Below, piece after piece: positions 21,242 through 33,004 of a stretch of DNA of 64,000 nt (position 1 is the stretch's first letter; each line of letters opens with the position of its first letter). This DNA comes from Centrapalus pauciflorus (Eukaryota > Streptophyta > Magnoliopsida > Asterales > Asteraceae): contig JAANYP010004453.1 of the NCBI GenBank assembly GCA_020465985.1, positions 62,001-126,000 of the forward strand, given 5' to 3'. A program made the position numbers and the translations under genes. The notes under the pieces were generated by a model, which saw only the letters and a list, made by a program, of their open reading frames with translations, searched no databases and was not told the DNA's origin.

Positions 21242-23918
21242 TGTGACAACTGCCAATTTAGTGTTTCAGGTTAGACCCCGATTTACCTACTAAATAATTT
21301 TTGAATACTCAATTAGTTATTTAGACTTTCAATTGGAACCTAAGTTGCAGACATTTGCTAAACCTCAATAGCTTACTTAGTTTTCTGCGTTCGGCGTAGA
21401 ATTTTCTAATAATTTTCGTACAATGTCGGAATATATATTTAATGGATAGACTTAACAAGCTATTAATGATTCAAAATACAAAGATACATAATTTTGAATG
21501 CACTTAGTAATTAAAGCAAACATAAGTAAGAAATTTAATCAAAGATTTGAAGAAAGACATCCGTATTGTGCTATTTTAACTAAAATAGCAACAAACTTAT
21601 AAAAGTTTACATAAATACTAATAAATAAGAGAAACATAAATTTGAACTATAAAAATTTTATAAATATAAATTACCCATGCCAAAAAGTTACTTATGTCAC
21701 AAACTAGTAAGAAAATGAGCATAAACTTTACTTTTTATGCACAAACAAGCAACCAACTCTTATATACAAATATTTACAACTTTATAAAAAAATAATAATA
21801 ATAAATCTGAATTTCACCCTTTAAGGGCCAGCCAAGAGGAAAAAAAAAACAGAAAAAGAGAAAGTGTGATTTTTTCTACAAAAAATCACTTCAACAATCC
21901 ATCACTTCATCATTTTCAATCCACTCCTTCTCTCACTTTATCGAGCCGAATATAACTATTGATATCAATACTTGGTGGCCACCCACTCACGGTGTACAAC
22001 GTGGAGTGTTCCATTCTCATACTATACCCATAAGACGGGGTACTTGGACTTAGGTTTGAGTTGGAGGTGCTATTCTCTGATTTTGCATACAACAGGTTAC
22101 CATGTACCACACCACGAAACCAACACTCAAATTTTGACATGTTTTATACTATATAAAATAGATTGTTTGTTTTTACATAAACCGTGAACTCACCAACTAT
22201 TTTCAATAGTTGACCCTTTATAGCATGCTTTTCAGGGAATCATGCTTAAAAATCGGATCACTACGATATTTCCAAATGACATGAATTATTTTCTAGAAAT
22301 TAATTTAATGAGTTAGCTTTCCCGGTCAACTGGTTTCAAGAGAATCCAGTTAGATTTTGTGTATGAAAACGTATTTTTAAAGTTAAGTGTGCAAAAGTAA
22401 AAATCTGGCAGAATATTCATGTGACTTGTAAATATCATAACTCTCAAAATAATGCTCCAAATAACTCAAATCCACTTCTGTAAATTTTTATTATGAGTTA
22501 GCTTTCAAATGGTTGTGGTCTCACTCAAATCCATTGAGGTTTGACCCTCCAAACAGTCTATGCAAGAAAGGTGTGCAATCTGCTCAACCTTGTGGACTTC
22601 TGTTTTTGTCTAACTTTTAAAGTAGACTTAGACACCTCCAAAAAAAATGTGTGCAATATACCAAAATCTTCCTAAAACACTGAAGTTTAACATAAGAAAA
22701 AATATTATGACCTGATCAACACTTTAAATATACGAAAAATGTTTGCAAAGTGAGGTAATCAAATCTGGACAAATTGTGTTTTGTCCACTATCAATTTGTA
22801 ATCATAAACTTGGTCTTATATTGAGATACTTCATAAAAATAAATCATGTATTCTACATTATTCCATTCATTTTATTTATTATAACTCCATGCAAAATAAA
22901 AACTGAACTATAAAATAAAATATTCCATACATCTAAAGGATTTATGAACAAATATGGCATTGTATGAAAATATAAAAGAAACTAAGTATAATCAAACGGT
23001 TTTAAAGGTTTAAAATACAAACTTACATAGAATTCCCACCATGTGTTATAGGCGGACATTAGACGTGTTTAGGATTCAAATCTTGCAAACGTCACCCGTT
23101 CACTCGAAGCGATGTGAGTATTCACGACCCCTTTTTACTATTTTTAGCGTTTTGGGGGAAAAGCATGTTACATTCTTGCAAACTCATGATATACTTACAA
23201 ACTTGCTTATCCTTATGCATGCCAACTATCGATATACTTTCAAACTCGTTTATGATATGCACGCAAACGTGGTTGTGGTTATACTTTTGAATTTTACATT
23301 GTTATGATACTCTTTGTACCATAGTGTGTATGTAATCTTGATTTGTGAATGAAATCGAAACACCGGTCTACTCATTAACTCACTTTATCGAGCCGAATAT
23401 AACTATTGATATCAATACTTGGTGGCCACCCACTCACGGTGTACAACATGGAGTGTTCCTTTCTAATACTATACCCATAAGACGGGGTACTTTGACCTAG
23501 GTTTGAGTAGGAGGTGCTATTCTCTAATTTTGCATACAACGGGTTACCATGTGCCACACCACGAAACCAACACTCAAATTTTGACATGTTTTATACTACG
23601 TAAAATAGATTGTTCGTTTTTACGTAAACTGTGAACTCACCAAATATTTTCAATAGTTGACCCCTTTTAGCATGCTTTTCAGGGAATCAAGCTTAAAAAT
23701 CGGATCACTACGATATGCATGTTTTGGTGTGCTTGAAGAAGTCTTCACATTTTTATCAAGCACTTTATTAATTGAAGTTTCGATATGGTTGTAACCATAA
23801 AACAATTTCCTTTAAATTCGTATGTAAAACTTTTACTATGTATGGTATTTGATCTTTAACTTATGCTATGATCACAACACTGCTACATCTCGTGTTTTCT
23901 CTTTAGCGGGGTGTGACA
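21242..23918 (+). repeat. E4 3' LTR (2677 bp) with internal 337-bp duplication
   Basis: It starts TGTGACAACTGCC and ends GCGGGGTGTGACA. The block 21933-22269 is a direct copy of 23380-23716 (both 337 bp, few mismatches) and replaces the 602-bp segment found at 16090-16691 in the 5' LTR. Short minus-strand frames occur in both copies (21916-22140 and 23375-23587) simply because they are duplicates. Confidence 0.9.
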
Positions 23919-23923
23919 AAAAT

Positions 23924-26190
23924 TTTTATCATAAACCGACAAATAACAATCTGCGATATAAAACTGGGTCAAGGAAGTATGAATAGCTATGAAAAGTCTA
24001 GGGAGAGTAGTGGAAAGAATCATGAGAAGTACGATCAGAAAGAGTAATTTGTTCAAAAAGACGATGAGCCAAAATGTTATAAATGCGGCAAGCCAGGCCA
24101 CTATTCTAGGGAATGCAGAAAGCTCGTGGTCAGGTATTCTATGTTTTACACCAGAAAGGCTTTGCTAGCAAAAAAAACAGGAAGTTGTGAAAGTGCTTAT
24201 GGCAGAAGATGATCATTGGCTTCAACTATTCGATGATGAAGATATTCTAGATGTGGACGCGCACATTTGCTTTATGTCTGAAATATTCAGAACATATCAG
24301 AATCTGAGAAAAGCGAGTCAGCCATGATAGCTAAAGATGAAGTATGGGTTGGGCTGACTGATGAGGAAGAGGAAAATGCAAAAGCTGAGGATACTGTAGG
24401 AGAAAATTGTAGTAAAGCAAATGAGGATGATGGATCAAATTCTGTAACTTCTTACAATTCCGAGACAACTGAGGTAGATTCTAATCCTGACTCAGATAAT
24501 GATAAGTCCTTTGAGCTTAGAAATAAGTTAGTGCAAATGGCGTGTATGCTAAAACGTTTTAAAAATTCGTTAAAAGCCGAGAAAACGAATGTCCATTCTT
24601 TGGAAAATAAATTATGAACTGAGCATGCATTATTTTTAGAATTTTTCAAGGATAAGACATTCGTTTCGCAATTTGTTTCCGTTATGGAAGAAAAGTTCAA
24701 CAAACTTCTGCTTCTGTATAAGAAACTGAGTAACATTATTGATGACATCACTGAAAAACTTGAATTAGTTAAATTAGAATATGCCAATTGTTCTGTAAAA
24801 TACAATTCGATCTTTGAAGAAAGAACTAAGCTTTATGAGAAAATAAAACCTTAGAAGATGAATTCTTAAAGAGAGGTCAGACAGCTCGAACTAGTCACTT
24901 AAATCAACCAAAAGACACTACTTTATAATTCAAAAGTTGGTATTGGTTGTTAAAATCCTAAGTATCTTACGAAAGAAATTTTGTGTTCTCCAACATTATA
25001 TGATACAAGATACATGAGTTTAGGATTAAAAATGATGTTTTTAAAAGTTTCTAAGGAAGTGGAATCGGGAGAAGATCTGAAAAGGTTAAGAGAGGACAAA
25101 ATGCGAATTGATTTGGATTATAACATTCTCAATGAAAGTTATAAAGATCCACCAAAAGCAGAAGATTTAATTTAGACATATTCTAATAAGGATCTTTCTG
25201 AAAAGACAATTTTCCCTCAAAAGCCATACATTCCTACTTCAGTTCTTGAGAAGATAAACTCTGATCTGGAACTGAAAATCAAAACTTTGGAGGAAGAAAG
25301 GGTAAAGCTCCAGGCATTAATTCAAGATTTAGAAGTAAAATAGACGCACATTCTGGACTAACATCTCAACCTGTTCAAAAATCTTCAGAATCCACAACTT
25401 CAGGTCTTGTTGTAACCATTAATTCTGACGAAGAATTTGAACTGTTCATGAACTCTAAGGTTCATCCTGTAGATGAACTTTTTGTCAAGATAGATGAATT
25501 TGTTAAACCTCTACAGAGAAAAGTAACTGTTAAAACTAAGGGAGAAGTTGGTATCTTGAAACAAGTACCTACAACTCCCAAAGTTGTATCAGTTTCAACA
25601 CCTATTTTGAAACGTAAGGATAAAGCAAAAGGTGTCTTTGTTTCTTCAACATTTGAAAAAGGTGAATCATCATCTTTGAAGGTTACCAAAGAAAAAAGTT
25701 CAGGTTCTACTCATGGTTCTAAATTTTTACAGAATAACTTTTATTCCAGTTCGACTAATTTTGGTACTTCATTCATGTTAGATAATATTGTGAAAAGAAC
25801 ATTGAAGCAAGTTTCGAGAAAGAAACAGATCGTAAAGAAAAAGTAGAGTGTACGAACTGAGTGAAGGAAAAAAGGAAAGTTTTTTACAGAAAGGAATAGT
25901 TTTTTCATATACAATGTCTGTAATAACTTAGCTGCTAAAACTTGTGTTAAATACTCTCGTGCTGATCTATTGTATTTGAACTTTTTTAATCGTAATTCTT
26001 TTCATGCAAAATCCTTTTTAGTATCGACTATGTATATATGGAAAGAAAATAATAAGGTTTCCAAGTCTAGACAGCAATGGGTTCCAAAAGAAATCAACTT
26101 CCAAATTAGTTCCCAAAAGAACTGTTCAAAAGTGGATACCCAAGAAAACTGTCAAGAAATGGGTTCCTAAAAGTACGGATTATTTCTGAT
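23924..26190 (+). pseudogene. E3 gag, C-terminal half: zinc knuckle and coiled coil
   Basis: After E4 the frame resumes with FYHKPTNNNLRYKTGSRKYE and reaches KCYKCGKPGHYSRECRK (about 24070-24120), a perfect CX2CX4HX4C knuckle. Beyond this come an acidic stretch (TDEEEENAKAEDTVGENC, 24357 on) and long charged heptad-like helices (MLKRFKNSLKAEKTNVHSL; FNKLLLLYKKLSNIIDDI), consistent with the gag coiled coil of Sireviruses. A Lys/Ser-rich part (25448-25846) and repeats of the WVPK type (26090-26170) end at a stop near 26188. At least eight stops or frameshifts break it. Confidence 0.75.
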
Positions 26191-26259
26191 TGTGTAACTG
26201 ACATTATACAACATGATTAGCCTAACTCCAAAGGACCCATTTTAAAGTGGGACCTCACT

Positions 26260-26788
26260 GTTTAATGCGATTTGTAGGTAAATCATGTCTGGTACCTTGA
26301 TTCCAGATGCTCCAAGCATATGACCGGACAGAGAGACACCCTCACGACTTTTGTTGATAAATTCTGTGGGATGGTTAGATTTGGTAATGATCAGTTTTGT
26401 CCGATTAGAGGCTCTGGGTATTTGGAGTATGACCGGATCACTATCCAAAAGATTCTGTTAAGTATAGGACAGTTGTGCAATAAAGGGTGAGAAGTAAATT
26501 TCAAGGCTAACAGATGTAGCATAAGATCTGGGGAAGGAAAGGAAATTCTTGCTGGAGATAGGAAGACTAATCTGTATCCTATCGATTTGGCCAACTTAAA
26601 AATGCAAAAAGATGCATCTTTACCGTCTAAGGCATCTACAAAAGAGTCATGGTTGTGGCATCTATCCCACTTAAACTTCAAAGATCTGAATAACCTTGCC
26701 AAAGAAGGTTTAGTCAAAGGCCTTCCAAGTCTCAAGTTTCAAAAAGAGCAGTTGTGTGCGACGTGTGAGAAAGGAAAGACGGTGAGAG
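26260..26788 (+). pseudogene. E3 protease end and integrase zinc-binding domain
   Basis: WYLDSRCSKHMTG (about 26290-26328) is the copia protease active site with DSG changed to DSR, so it is probably inactive. It is followed by FVDKFCGMVRFGNDQF and GSGYLEYD. The GAG-pre-integrase/HHCC region reads SWLWHLSHLNFKDLNNLAKE, GLVKGLPSLKF and CATCEKGK (26645-26780), with both His and both Cys present. One stop (TGA near 26487) interrupts it. A TTTGTAG|GTAAATCA junction just upstream (26272-26288) looks like a splice acceptor. Confidence 0.8.
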
Positions 26789-29064
26789 CTTCGCACAAAT
26801 CAAAGGTTGAACACTCTTCAACCAAACCTTTAAAGTTGCTACACATGGATCTGTGTGGGCCGATGAGAGTACAGAGTATCAATAAGAAAAAGTATGTTAT
26901 TGTAATCGTCGATACTTACTCGAGATACACGTGGGTTTTCGTTCTGCGATCCAAGTCTGAAGCTACAGATATCATAATTGACTTCCTGCGCAGAATTCAA
27001 GTGAGGTTACAACTGACTATTCAGACCATTATTCCTCTGGGCTGAAACTGTAGCAACCGCTTGTTTTACCCAAAATAGATCTATTGTCAACAAACGCTTC
27101 GGAAAGACACGTTATGAATTAATCAATAAAAGAATTTCTAACATTAAATTTTTCCATGTCTTTGGTTGTGGATGTTTCATTCTTAATGATAAAAAAAATT
27201 TGGGAAAATTCAGCCAGAAAGTAGATGAAGGAATCTTTATCGGATATTCTAAGGAATCAGTGGCATTCTGAGTGTACAATAAACGGACAAAGACTGTCAA
27301 TGAAAGCGTAAACGTCAAATTCGATGAGGGGATCGTCATGGCTCATGGACAAGCCAGTTCAATACCTGATCCTCAACAGAAAACATCTATGAAGTCAACT
27401 GAGCATAACGATGAAGCCAAAGATCCAACTCAGAGAACAAATCTTTCTTCTGATCGTGCTCAATAGTCTATAGCTCCAGGAACTCAAGCTTTATCCTTAA
27501 ATAATCAGACCCCTAAAACCCCTATTCAAGATGAGATTCCAACAACTTCGCACAAATCAAAGGTTGAACACTCTTCAACCAAACCCTTAAAGTTGCTACA
27601 CATGGATCTGTGTGGGCCGATGAGAGTACAGAGTATCAATAAGAAAAAGTATGTTATTGTAATCTTCGATACTTACTCGAGATACACGTGGGTTTTCGTT
27701 CTGCGATCCAAGTCTGAAGCTACAGATATCATAATTGCCTTCGTGCGCAGAATGCTAGTGAGGTTACAACTGACTATTCAGACCATTATTCCTCTGGGCT
27801 GAAACAATAACAACTGCTTGTTTTACCCAAAATAGATTTATTGTCAACAAACGCTTCGGAAAGACACGTTAAGAATTAATCAATATAAGAATTTCTATCA
27901 TTAAATTTTTCCATGTCTTTGGTTGTGGATGTTTCATTCTTAATGATAAAAAAAATTTGGGAAAATTCAGCCAGAAAGTAGATGAAGGAATCTTTATCGG
28001 ATATTCTAAGGAATCAGTGGCTTTCTGAGTGTACAATAAATGCACAAAGACTGTCAATGAAAGCGTAAACGTCAAATTCGATGAAGGGATCGTCATGGCT
28101 CATGGACAAGCCAGTTCAATACCTGATCCTCAACAGAAAACATCTATGAAGTCAACTGAGCATAACGATGAAGCCAAAGATCCAACTCAGAGAACAAATC
28201 TTTCTTCTGATCGTGCTCAGTAGTCTATAGCTCCAGGAACTCAAGCTTTACCCTTAAATAATCAGACCCCTAAAACCCCTATTCAAGATGAGATTCCAAC
28301 AACTTCGCACAAATCAAGGGTTGAACACTCTTCAACCAAACCTTTAAAATTGCTACACATGGATCTGTGTGGGCCGATGAGAGTACAGAGTATCAATAAG
28401 AAAAAGTATGTTATTGTAATCTTCGATACTTACTCGAGATACACGTGGGTTTTCGTTCTGCGATCCAAGTCTGAAGCTACAGATATCATAATTGACTTCG
28501 TGCGCAGAATGCTAGTGAGGTTACAACTGACTATTCAGACCATTATTCCTCTGGGCTGAAACTATAACAACTGCTTGTTTTACCCAAAATAGATTTATTG
28601 TCAACAAACGCTTCAGAAAGACACGTTAAGAATTAATCAATATAAGAATTTCTAACATTAAATTTTTCCATGTCTTTGGTTGTGGATGTTTCATTCTTAA
28701 TGATAAAAAAAATTTGGGAAAATTCAGCCAGAAAGTAGATGAAGGAATCTTTATCGGATATTCTAAGGAATCAGTGGCTTTCTGAGTGTACAATAAACGC
28801 ACAAAGACTGTCAATGAAAGCGTAAACGTCAAATTCGATGAAGGGATCGCCATGGCTCATGGACAAGCCAGTTCAAAACCTGATCCTCAACAGAAAACAT
28901 TTATGAAGTCAACTGAGCATAACGATGAAGCCAAAGATCCAACTCAGAGAACAAATCTTTCTTCTGATCGTGCTCAATAGTCTATAGCTCCAGGAACTCA
29001 AGCTTTACCCTTAAATAATCAGACCCCTAAAACCCCTATTCAAGATGAGATTCCAACAACTTCG
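26789..29064 (+). repeat. 757-bp tandem triplication in E3 integrase
   Basis: Three copies start at 26789, 27546 and 28303, each with CTTCG, and a final CTTCG closes the array at 29060-29064. Period is exactly 757 bp with few differences. Each unit encodes the first integrase Asp (LLHMDLCGPMRVQSINKKK), an internal deletion that joins LTIQT to a WAET-ATACFTQNRS-like sequence in another frame, then FFHVFGCGCFILNDKKNLGK and a linker ending TPIQDEIPTTS. The second Asp and the Glu of the DDE triad are missing in all copies, so the deletion came before the triplication. Confidence 0.97.
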
Positions 29065-30092
29065 GATGGTATGTTGCATTATCACTTATCAAATAAAATG
29101 TGGTTTCAACAAAGGTGCAGTAGACACAACCCTGTTCATTAAACGCCAATGTCCTGATATCATCGTAATACAAATATATGTAGATGATTTAATATGTGGG
29201 TCTACAAGGCCGGAATTTTAGTAAAAGTTCGCTTTCTTAATGTCCCAAAAATTTGAAATGAGCATGATCGGTGAAATAAATTTTTTCTTGGGGTTACAAG
29301 TAAGAAAACTGAGTGATGGAATTTTCATCAATCAGTCGAAATACATTCAAGACATATTGAAAAAGTTCAACATGACTAACAATACCATGATGAAAACACC
29401 CATGCCTCCTGATTCGAAGTCGAAACTCGATGAGGACATTTCGGGGCATAATTTGTTCATTAATGTACATAACTGCGGGTACACCAGATATTATGTTCAC
29501 TACATGTGTTTCTGCATGATATTAGGCAAATCCTAAAGAATCTCGTTTGGCTACTACCAAAAAGATTCTCAGATATCTGAAGGGTACCCCGAATCTGGGT
29601 TTGTGGTATCCTAAATAATCAACATTCACATTGACCATTTTTTTATGCTGATCATGCAGGTGATAAAATGGACAGAAAGAGCACATCTGGAGTAGTTCAA
29701 TTTGTTGGTGATAAACTCGTCTGCTGGTCAACCAAGAAACAGCATTGTGTTTCATCGTCAACAGCAGAAGCATAATACGTAACTGTATGTTTGTGTTGTT
29801 CTCAAGTGTTATGGATGAAGAGACAATTACGAGACTACGGGTTTACACCACGCAAGATTCCAATGTACTGTGATTCTCAGAGTGCAATAGCTATAGCATC
29901 ATATCCTATGCAAAACTCTAAGACAAAGCACATTGACATCGATATCATTTTATTAAGGATCATTTAGAAAATGGTAATGTTGAATTGTATGATGTACCTA
30001 CTGAATATCAGTTAGTTGATTTGTTTACCAAAGCGTTAGATGAACAACGTTTTAATTGTTTGGTATACAAATTAGGTACGCTGAATTGTTAG
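29065..30092 (+). pseudogene. E3 reverse transcriptase end and RNase H
   Basis: RT is truncated at its N side but retains IQIYVDDLICGS with the YVDD motif at 29177-29188, then KFEMSMIGEINFFLGLQVRK and FINQSKYIQDILKKFNMTN (29240-29390). RNase H follows as ANPKES, TTKKILRYLKGTPNLGLWYP, DKMDRKSTSGVVQFVGDKLV, SSTAEA, a TAA stop, YVTV, then MYCDSQSAIAIASYPMQNSK and LVDLFTKALDEQRFNCLVYK, ending at a stop at 30090-30092. Stops at 29218 and near 29774 and frame changes near 29460 and 29940 inactivate it. Confidence 0.85.
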
Positions 30093-30351
30093 ATTTAAAC
30101 ATTCAGTTGCTACAAAATATAATTTTACAAATTTCAATTTTTTACCTGATTTATTTTAAGTTAATCTCGGGTTCTTTAAAAGTACTGATTTTACGAGATT
30201 TAACTGATAATGGATTGTCTTGTGCAGGTGGAGCTAACTGAAAAGTTTATCTACATATCTGATTTGAATAGCTTAACTAATATTTTTAATGTGCTTAATT
30301 GCAAGAGGAGCTTTTAAAAGTGACATCAATTTGAGGGGAGCGCATCTGCAT

Positions 30352-30364
30352 ACTTCAAGGGGGA
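30352..30364 (+). other. E3 polypurine tract
   Basis: TTCAAGGGGGAGC lies about 260 nt after the RNase H stop and has the GGGGGAG core used by copia elements. No recognisable LTR starts directly after it; the following 440 bp are T-rich and non-coding up to the E5 insertion. Confidence 0.6.
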
Positions 30365-31121
30365 GCAATTTTCTTTTTTGTTTATTTTATTATTTTATTG
30401 TTCTTTATTTTATTTTCATTGTTATTTTTTTAGGTTTTTTTTATAATGTGTGAATTTTTTTAGTTACGTGGTTTTTATTTTTAAAATGTGTCTTATGTAT
30501 TTTATTGGGCAAAATGAATGGGCTTAAAAGAAAATTGGAAAGTAAACAGAGTGGGCCGAGTACCAAGTGTTCAAAATTCAAATTCGAAATTTGAATTTCA
30601 AATTCAATTTTTCAAAATAGTGGGTACTATGCACACCGCCTTTCCTCTTTCCTTCTCCCCGACTCAATCAACGTTCAACTACAACAATTTCAAGTTTGAT
30701 TCATAGTTTTTCGTGCATATTTGTAAGTTTCATATTGTTTTGTTTTATTGTTTTACATCTATTTTGTGTTTATTTGTGTTTTTGTTCACTTTGAGTCTTG
30801 TTATAAGGTCTGCTCTCTATGGATCCTATCTTGACGCGACACCTGCCAATGAGTGCGGAATCCTCGTTAGCGGCTTGACAGATAGACCACGCACACCGAA
30901 ACACGGAGACTAGCACAGTGATAGACGACAAACTGAACGTCCCTACACGATGATTCTCTCCAAACAAAATTCTCTGGCTGCTTGCAAGTTCGAGATAGCC
31001 CTTTTGCCTAATCACTCTGAAATTCTGCAAAAGTCTTTCTTCACCCGGGTGGTCTTTTTTGCTCTCAACTTCGACAGAACCTCTGAGCCGTCAAAGATCC
31101 CTAATTTCATAATGAAAAGTT

Positions 31122-31132
31122 CAATATATAGA
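31122..31132 (-). promoter_or_regulatory. TATA box of E5 3' LTR
   Basis: The minus strand reads GTCTATATATTGAAC, the best TATA box in the LTR, just downstream of the tandem repeat array. The counterpart in the other LTR is at about 50802-50811. Confidence 0.7.
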
Positions 31133-31297
31133 CGACAAGTTCGAGAAGACGCTCCTCTCGAACTTGTCTTTGAACTTGTTCCTTTGAACTTGTCTTCGAA
31201 CTTGTTCCTTTGAACTTGTCTCCGAACTTGTTCCTTTGAACTTGTCTTCGAACTTGTACCTTTGAACTTGTTCTTCGAACTTGTTCCTTTGAACTTA

Positions 31298-31367
31298 TTC
31301 TAGAACTTGTCTTTGAACTTAGTTCTAGAACCTATTCTAGATCTTATTTCTAGAACTTATTCTAGAA
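31298..31367 (-). promoter_or_regulatory. Array of four TTCTAGAA motifs in E5 U3
   Basis: Perfect TTCTAGAA at 31298, 31323, 31348 and 31360, and a variant TTCTAGAT at 31335. TTCnnGAA is the core of a plant heat-shock element. Spacing is 25, 25 and 12 bp. The 5' LTR has three copies at 50951, 50976 and 50988 (spacing 25 and 12). Confidence 0.6.
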
Positions 31368-31472
31368 CTTGATATGATAGTCTTGAACTTACCATGCAAA
31401 TGTAAACATCATACACAAACATGATATCAATAACAAAACTAGATTGCTATCGTCACACCGGATGTACCAACA

Positions 31473-31604
31473 GACTCCCCCTTGACGATAGCTTCTAGTT
31501 TTTGTTCATTGATCGTAATAGACTATCAGATTCAGAGGCTATGAATATCGAAACTAGACAGCTATTGTCACATTGGGTGTATCAACAGACTCCCCCTTGA
31601 CGAT
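31473..31604 (-). other. E5 polypurine tract, duplicated with the LTR edge
   Basis: The minus strand reads TCAAGGGGGAGTCTGTTGG at the 3' LTR boundary (tract 31473-31485). About 119 bp further in (tract about 31592-31604) the same tract and LTR-start-like bases recur (TCAAGGGGGAGTCTGTTGAT). A further CAGGGGGAG lies near 32312-32320. Multiple polypurine tracts have been described for Sireviruses. Confidence 0.75.
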
Positions 31605-31639
31605 AGCTTCTAATACATATTCATTGATCTATGAATACC

Positions 31640-32480
31640 GAAATCACCTTTTCTTCTTTGTTATCCATGACTGCCTCTTCAGATTCGCTGTCCTCACCGG
31701 TTTGTAGACTAACTTAGTCCATTTCCTACCAGTCAGAGGATATATTCTTATTTGAACCACAACGCTTCTACCAACTCTTAGAGTAACCTCTCAAATCTTG
31801 CAAAACGACCCTCCCTTCTGATAGTTTTTGCAAACACCTCAGCAAAGAACCATCTTCCTAGATTTATAAGGTCCTTCCAAGCTAAATCAATCACTTCACT
31901 CTTCAGAATCTGATTCATCATTTAGTGCAGATTTTAGCATCTCTAGATCTATCACATTCTGATCTTCATTCATAACACCTTCATCGAGTGACTTCCAATC
32001 CGGTATATCTTTAGGAATAAACGCTCAACCCTCAAGATCCTCCTGTTCTAAGTCATCTTCGAAGACGAACCTCATTTCATCTTCATCTAACTCTGACAAT
32101 GCTCCGATCATACCTTATCTTCAGTTACGTTAGTCGCCTCTGAATCCTTGTCTTTTCCCTTGTCAGTGCCTATGAACACCCCCCCCCCCCTTAGGATCAG
32201 CTAGCTGAGCAAATTGCTCTCTTGAAAGATCTGCCAGCTCACTATTCGGGCCATCTTCTTTGACTTGCCAGCTCACTGCTCAGGCCATCTTTTTCGACTT
32301 CTCTACCATTTCTCCCCCTGAGATGGACGATCTTTCAACAAGTCCTCCAGTATAGCCTCCAGATTTGCAATCTGCTACTGCTGATCAGTCTCTGTCTGAT
32401 CCAACTGGGCATTAAGATGTTGAAGTTCACGAATCGCCTTTGTCAGTTGAAGAATCTGTAATTCTGTAGAAACTCCAATT
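31640..32480 (-). pseudogene. E5 third-ORF remnant (acidic plus coiled coil)
   Basis: Downstream of RNase H on the minus strand I can read ELQILQLTKAIRELQHLNAQ followed by LDQTETDQQ, a stop, then QIANLEAILEDLLKDRPSQG (about 32470-32310), a strongly heptad-like helix. Nearer the LTR an acidic block reads ALSELDEDEMRFVFEDDLEQ and later IPDWKSLDEGVMNEDQNVID. Sireviruses carry an additional, sometimes envelope-like, ORF in this position; whether this is one is inference. Many stops, a poly-C run near 32180 and frame changes show it is dead. A CAGGGGGAG follows the helix-coding part. Confidence 0.45.
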
Positions 32481-33004
32481 CTAACACTGTATAGACTTAA
32501 TCAACACATGAAACAAGTCATAATATGTTAGTAGGACATTAAAAACCATTATTCAACGATAAAAATGCAATGAAACTCTCCTTACTTACATTCTTTGAAG
32601 ATTTAGAACGTAAACCAAAAACTAGAATTAAATTCGAGAGAAACATTCGTTATGTTCGTTAAACAATCACAAACACTTAAGTGAAAAATTTAGAAAATAC
32701 TAGAATAAAATTCAACTTTTTCAACTTTTTCGTGTAACGGAATTTTACAAACTTTGTAGAAACATTCACACTAAGAAATATATTTTCATGCAATGTTTGC
32801 TTATTCAACTAACGATGCATCCTTAGTAACTTTGACCTTTTTCCTACTTAGAATAAAAGAAAAGAAAAGAAAATAAAATAAGATAAAATAAAAATTTTAA
32901 ATAAAATTTAAATTTAAACTTAAGCTACTCAAAAATACTTTTAAAATTTACATCCTATACTAACAGAATATTTTTCGCGAGAAAGTCAAAGAAAGGCTCA
33001 ATCA

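Larger units (their letters stand above)
15400..23923 (+). mobile_element. E4: Ty3 chromovirus-like element with target duplication
   Basis: Two LTRs with TGTGACA...TGTGACA ends (15405-17526 and 21242-23918) enclose a shortened internal region. The element split E3 gag between QKK and FYHK. The flanking 5-mers AAAAG (15400-15404) and AAAAT (23919-23923) fit a target duplication with one later change. The internal region keeps gag, RNase H, integrase and a C-terminal domain but has lost protease and RT, and the 5' LTR has lost its last roughly 0.8 kb together with the primer site. It was therefore non-autonomous after these deletions. Confidence 0.9.
30804..31472 (-). repeat. E5 3' LTR (669 bp)
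   Basis: Read on the minus strand it starts TGTTGGTACATCCGG, directly after a polypurine tract, and ends GAGAGCAGACCTTA. The start and the R-U5 part (ACGAGGATTCCGCACTCGTT type) match the E9 LTR, while the middle U3 part does not. Tandem GTTCAAAGGAACAAGTTCGA-type units occupy 31155-31290, TTCTAGAA motifs 31298-31367, and a TATA box lies at about 31123-31131. The terminal CA of the family is TA here. Confidence 0.85.

Noticed and set aside
26242..26735. Minus-strand frames of 68 and 114 codons opposite E3 protease/integrase
   Set aside because: They are antisense shadows of the plus-strand protease and integrase motifs. The same holds for the frames near 27112, 27869 and 28626.
26789..29064. 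CRISPR-like or satellite array
   Set aside because: Only three direct 757-bp units with coding content and no spacers; it is a tandem duplication in a retrotransposon.
30365..30803. E3 3' LTR immediately after the polypurine tract
   Set aside because: No TG start follows the tract and no matching copy exists near the E3 5' side, so I left it as non-coding spacer.
31155..31290. GAACTTG/TTCGAA tandem units as canonical heat-shock elements
   Set aside because: Here GAA and TTC are separated by 4 or 0 bp, not the 2 bp of the consensus. Only the TTCTAGAA motifs at 31298-31367 have the right spacing.
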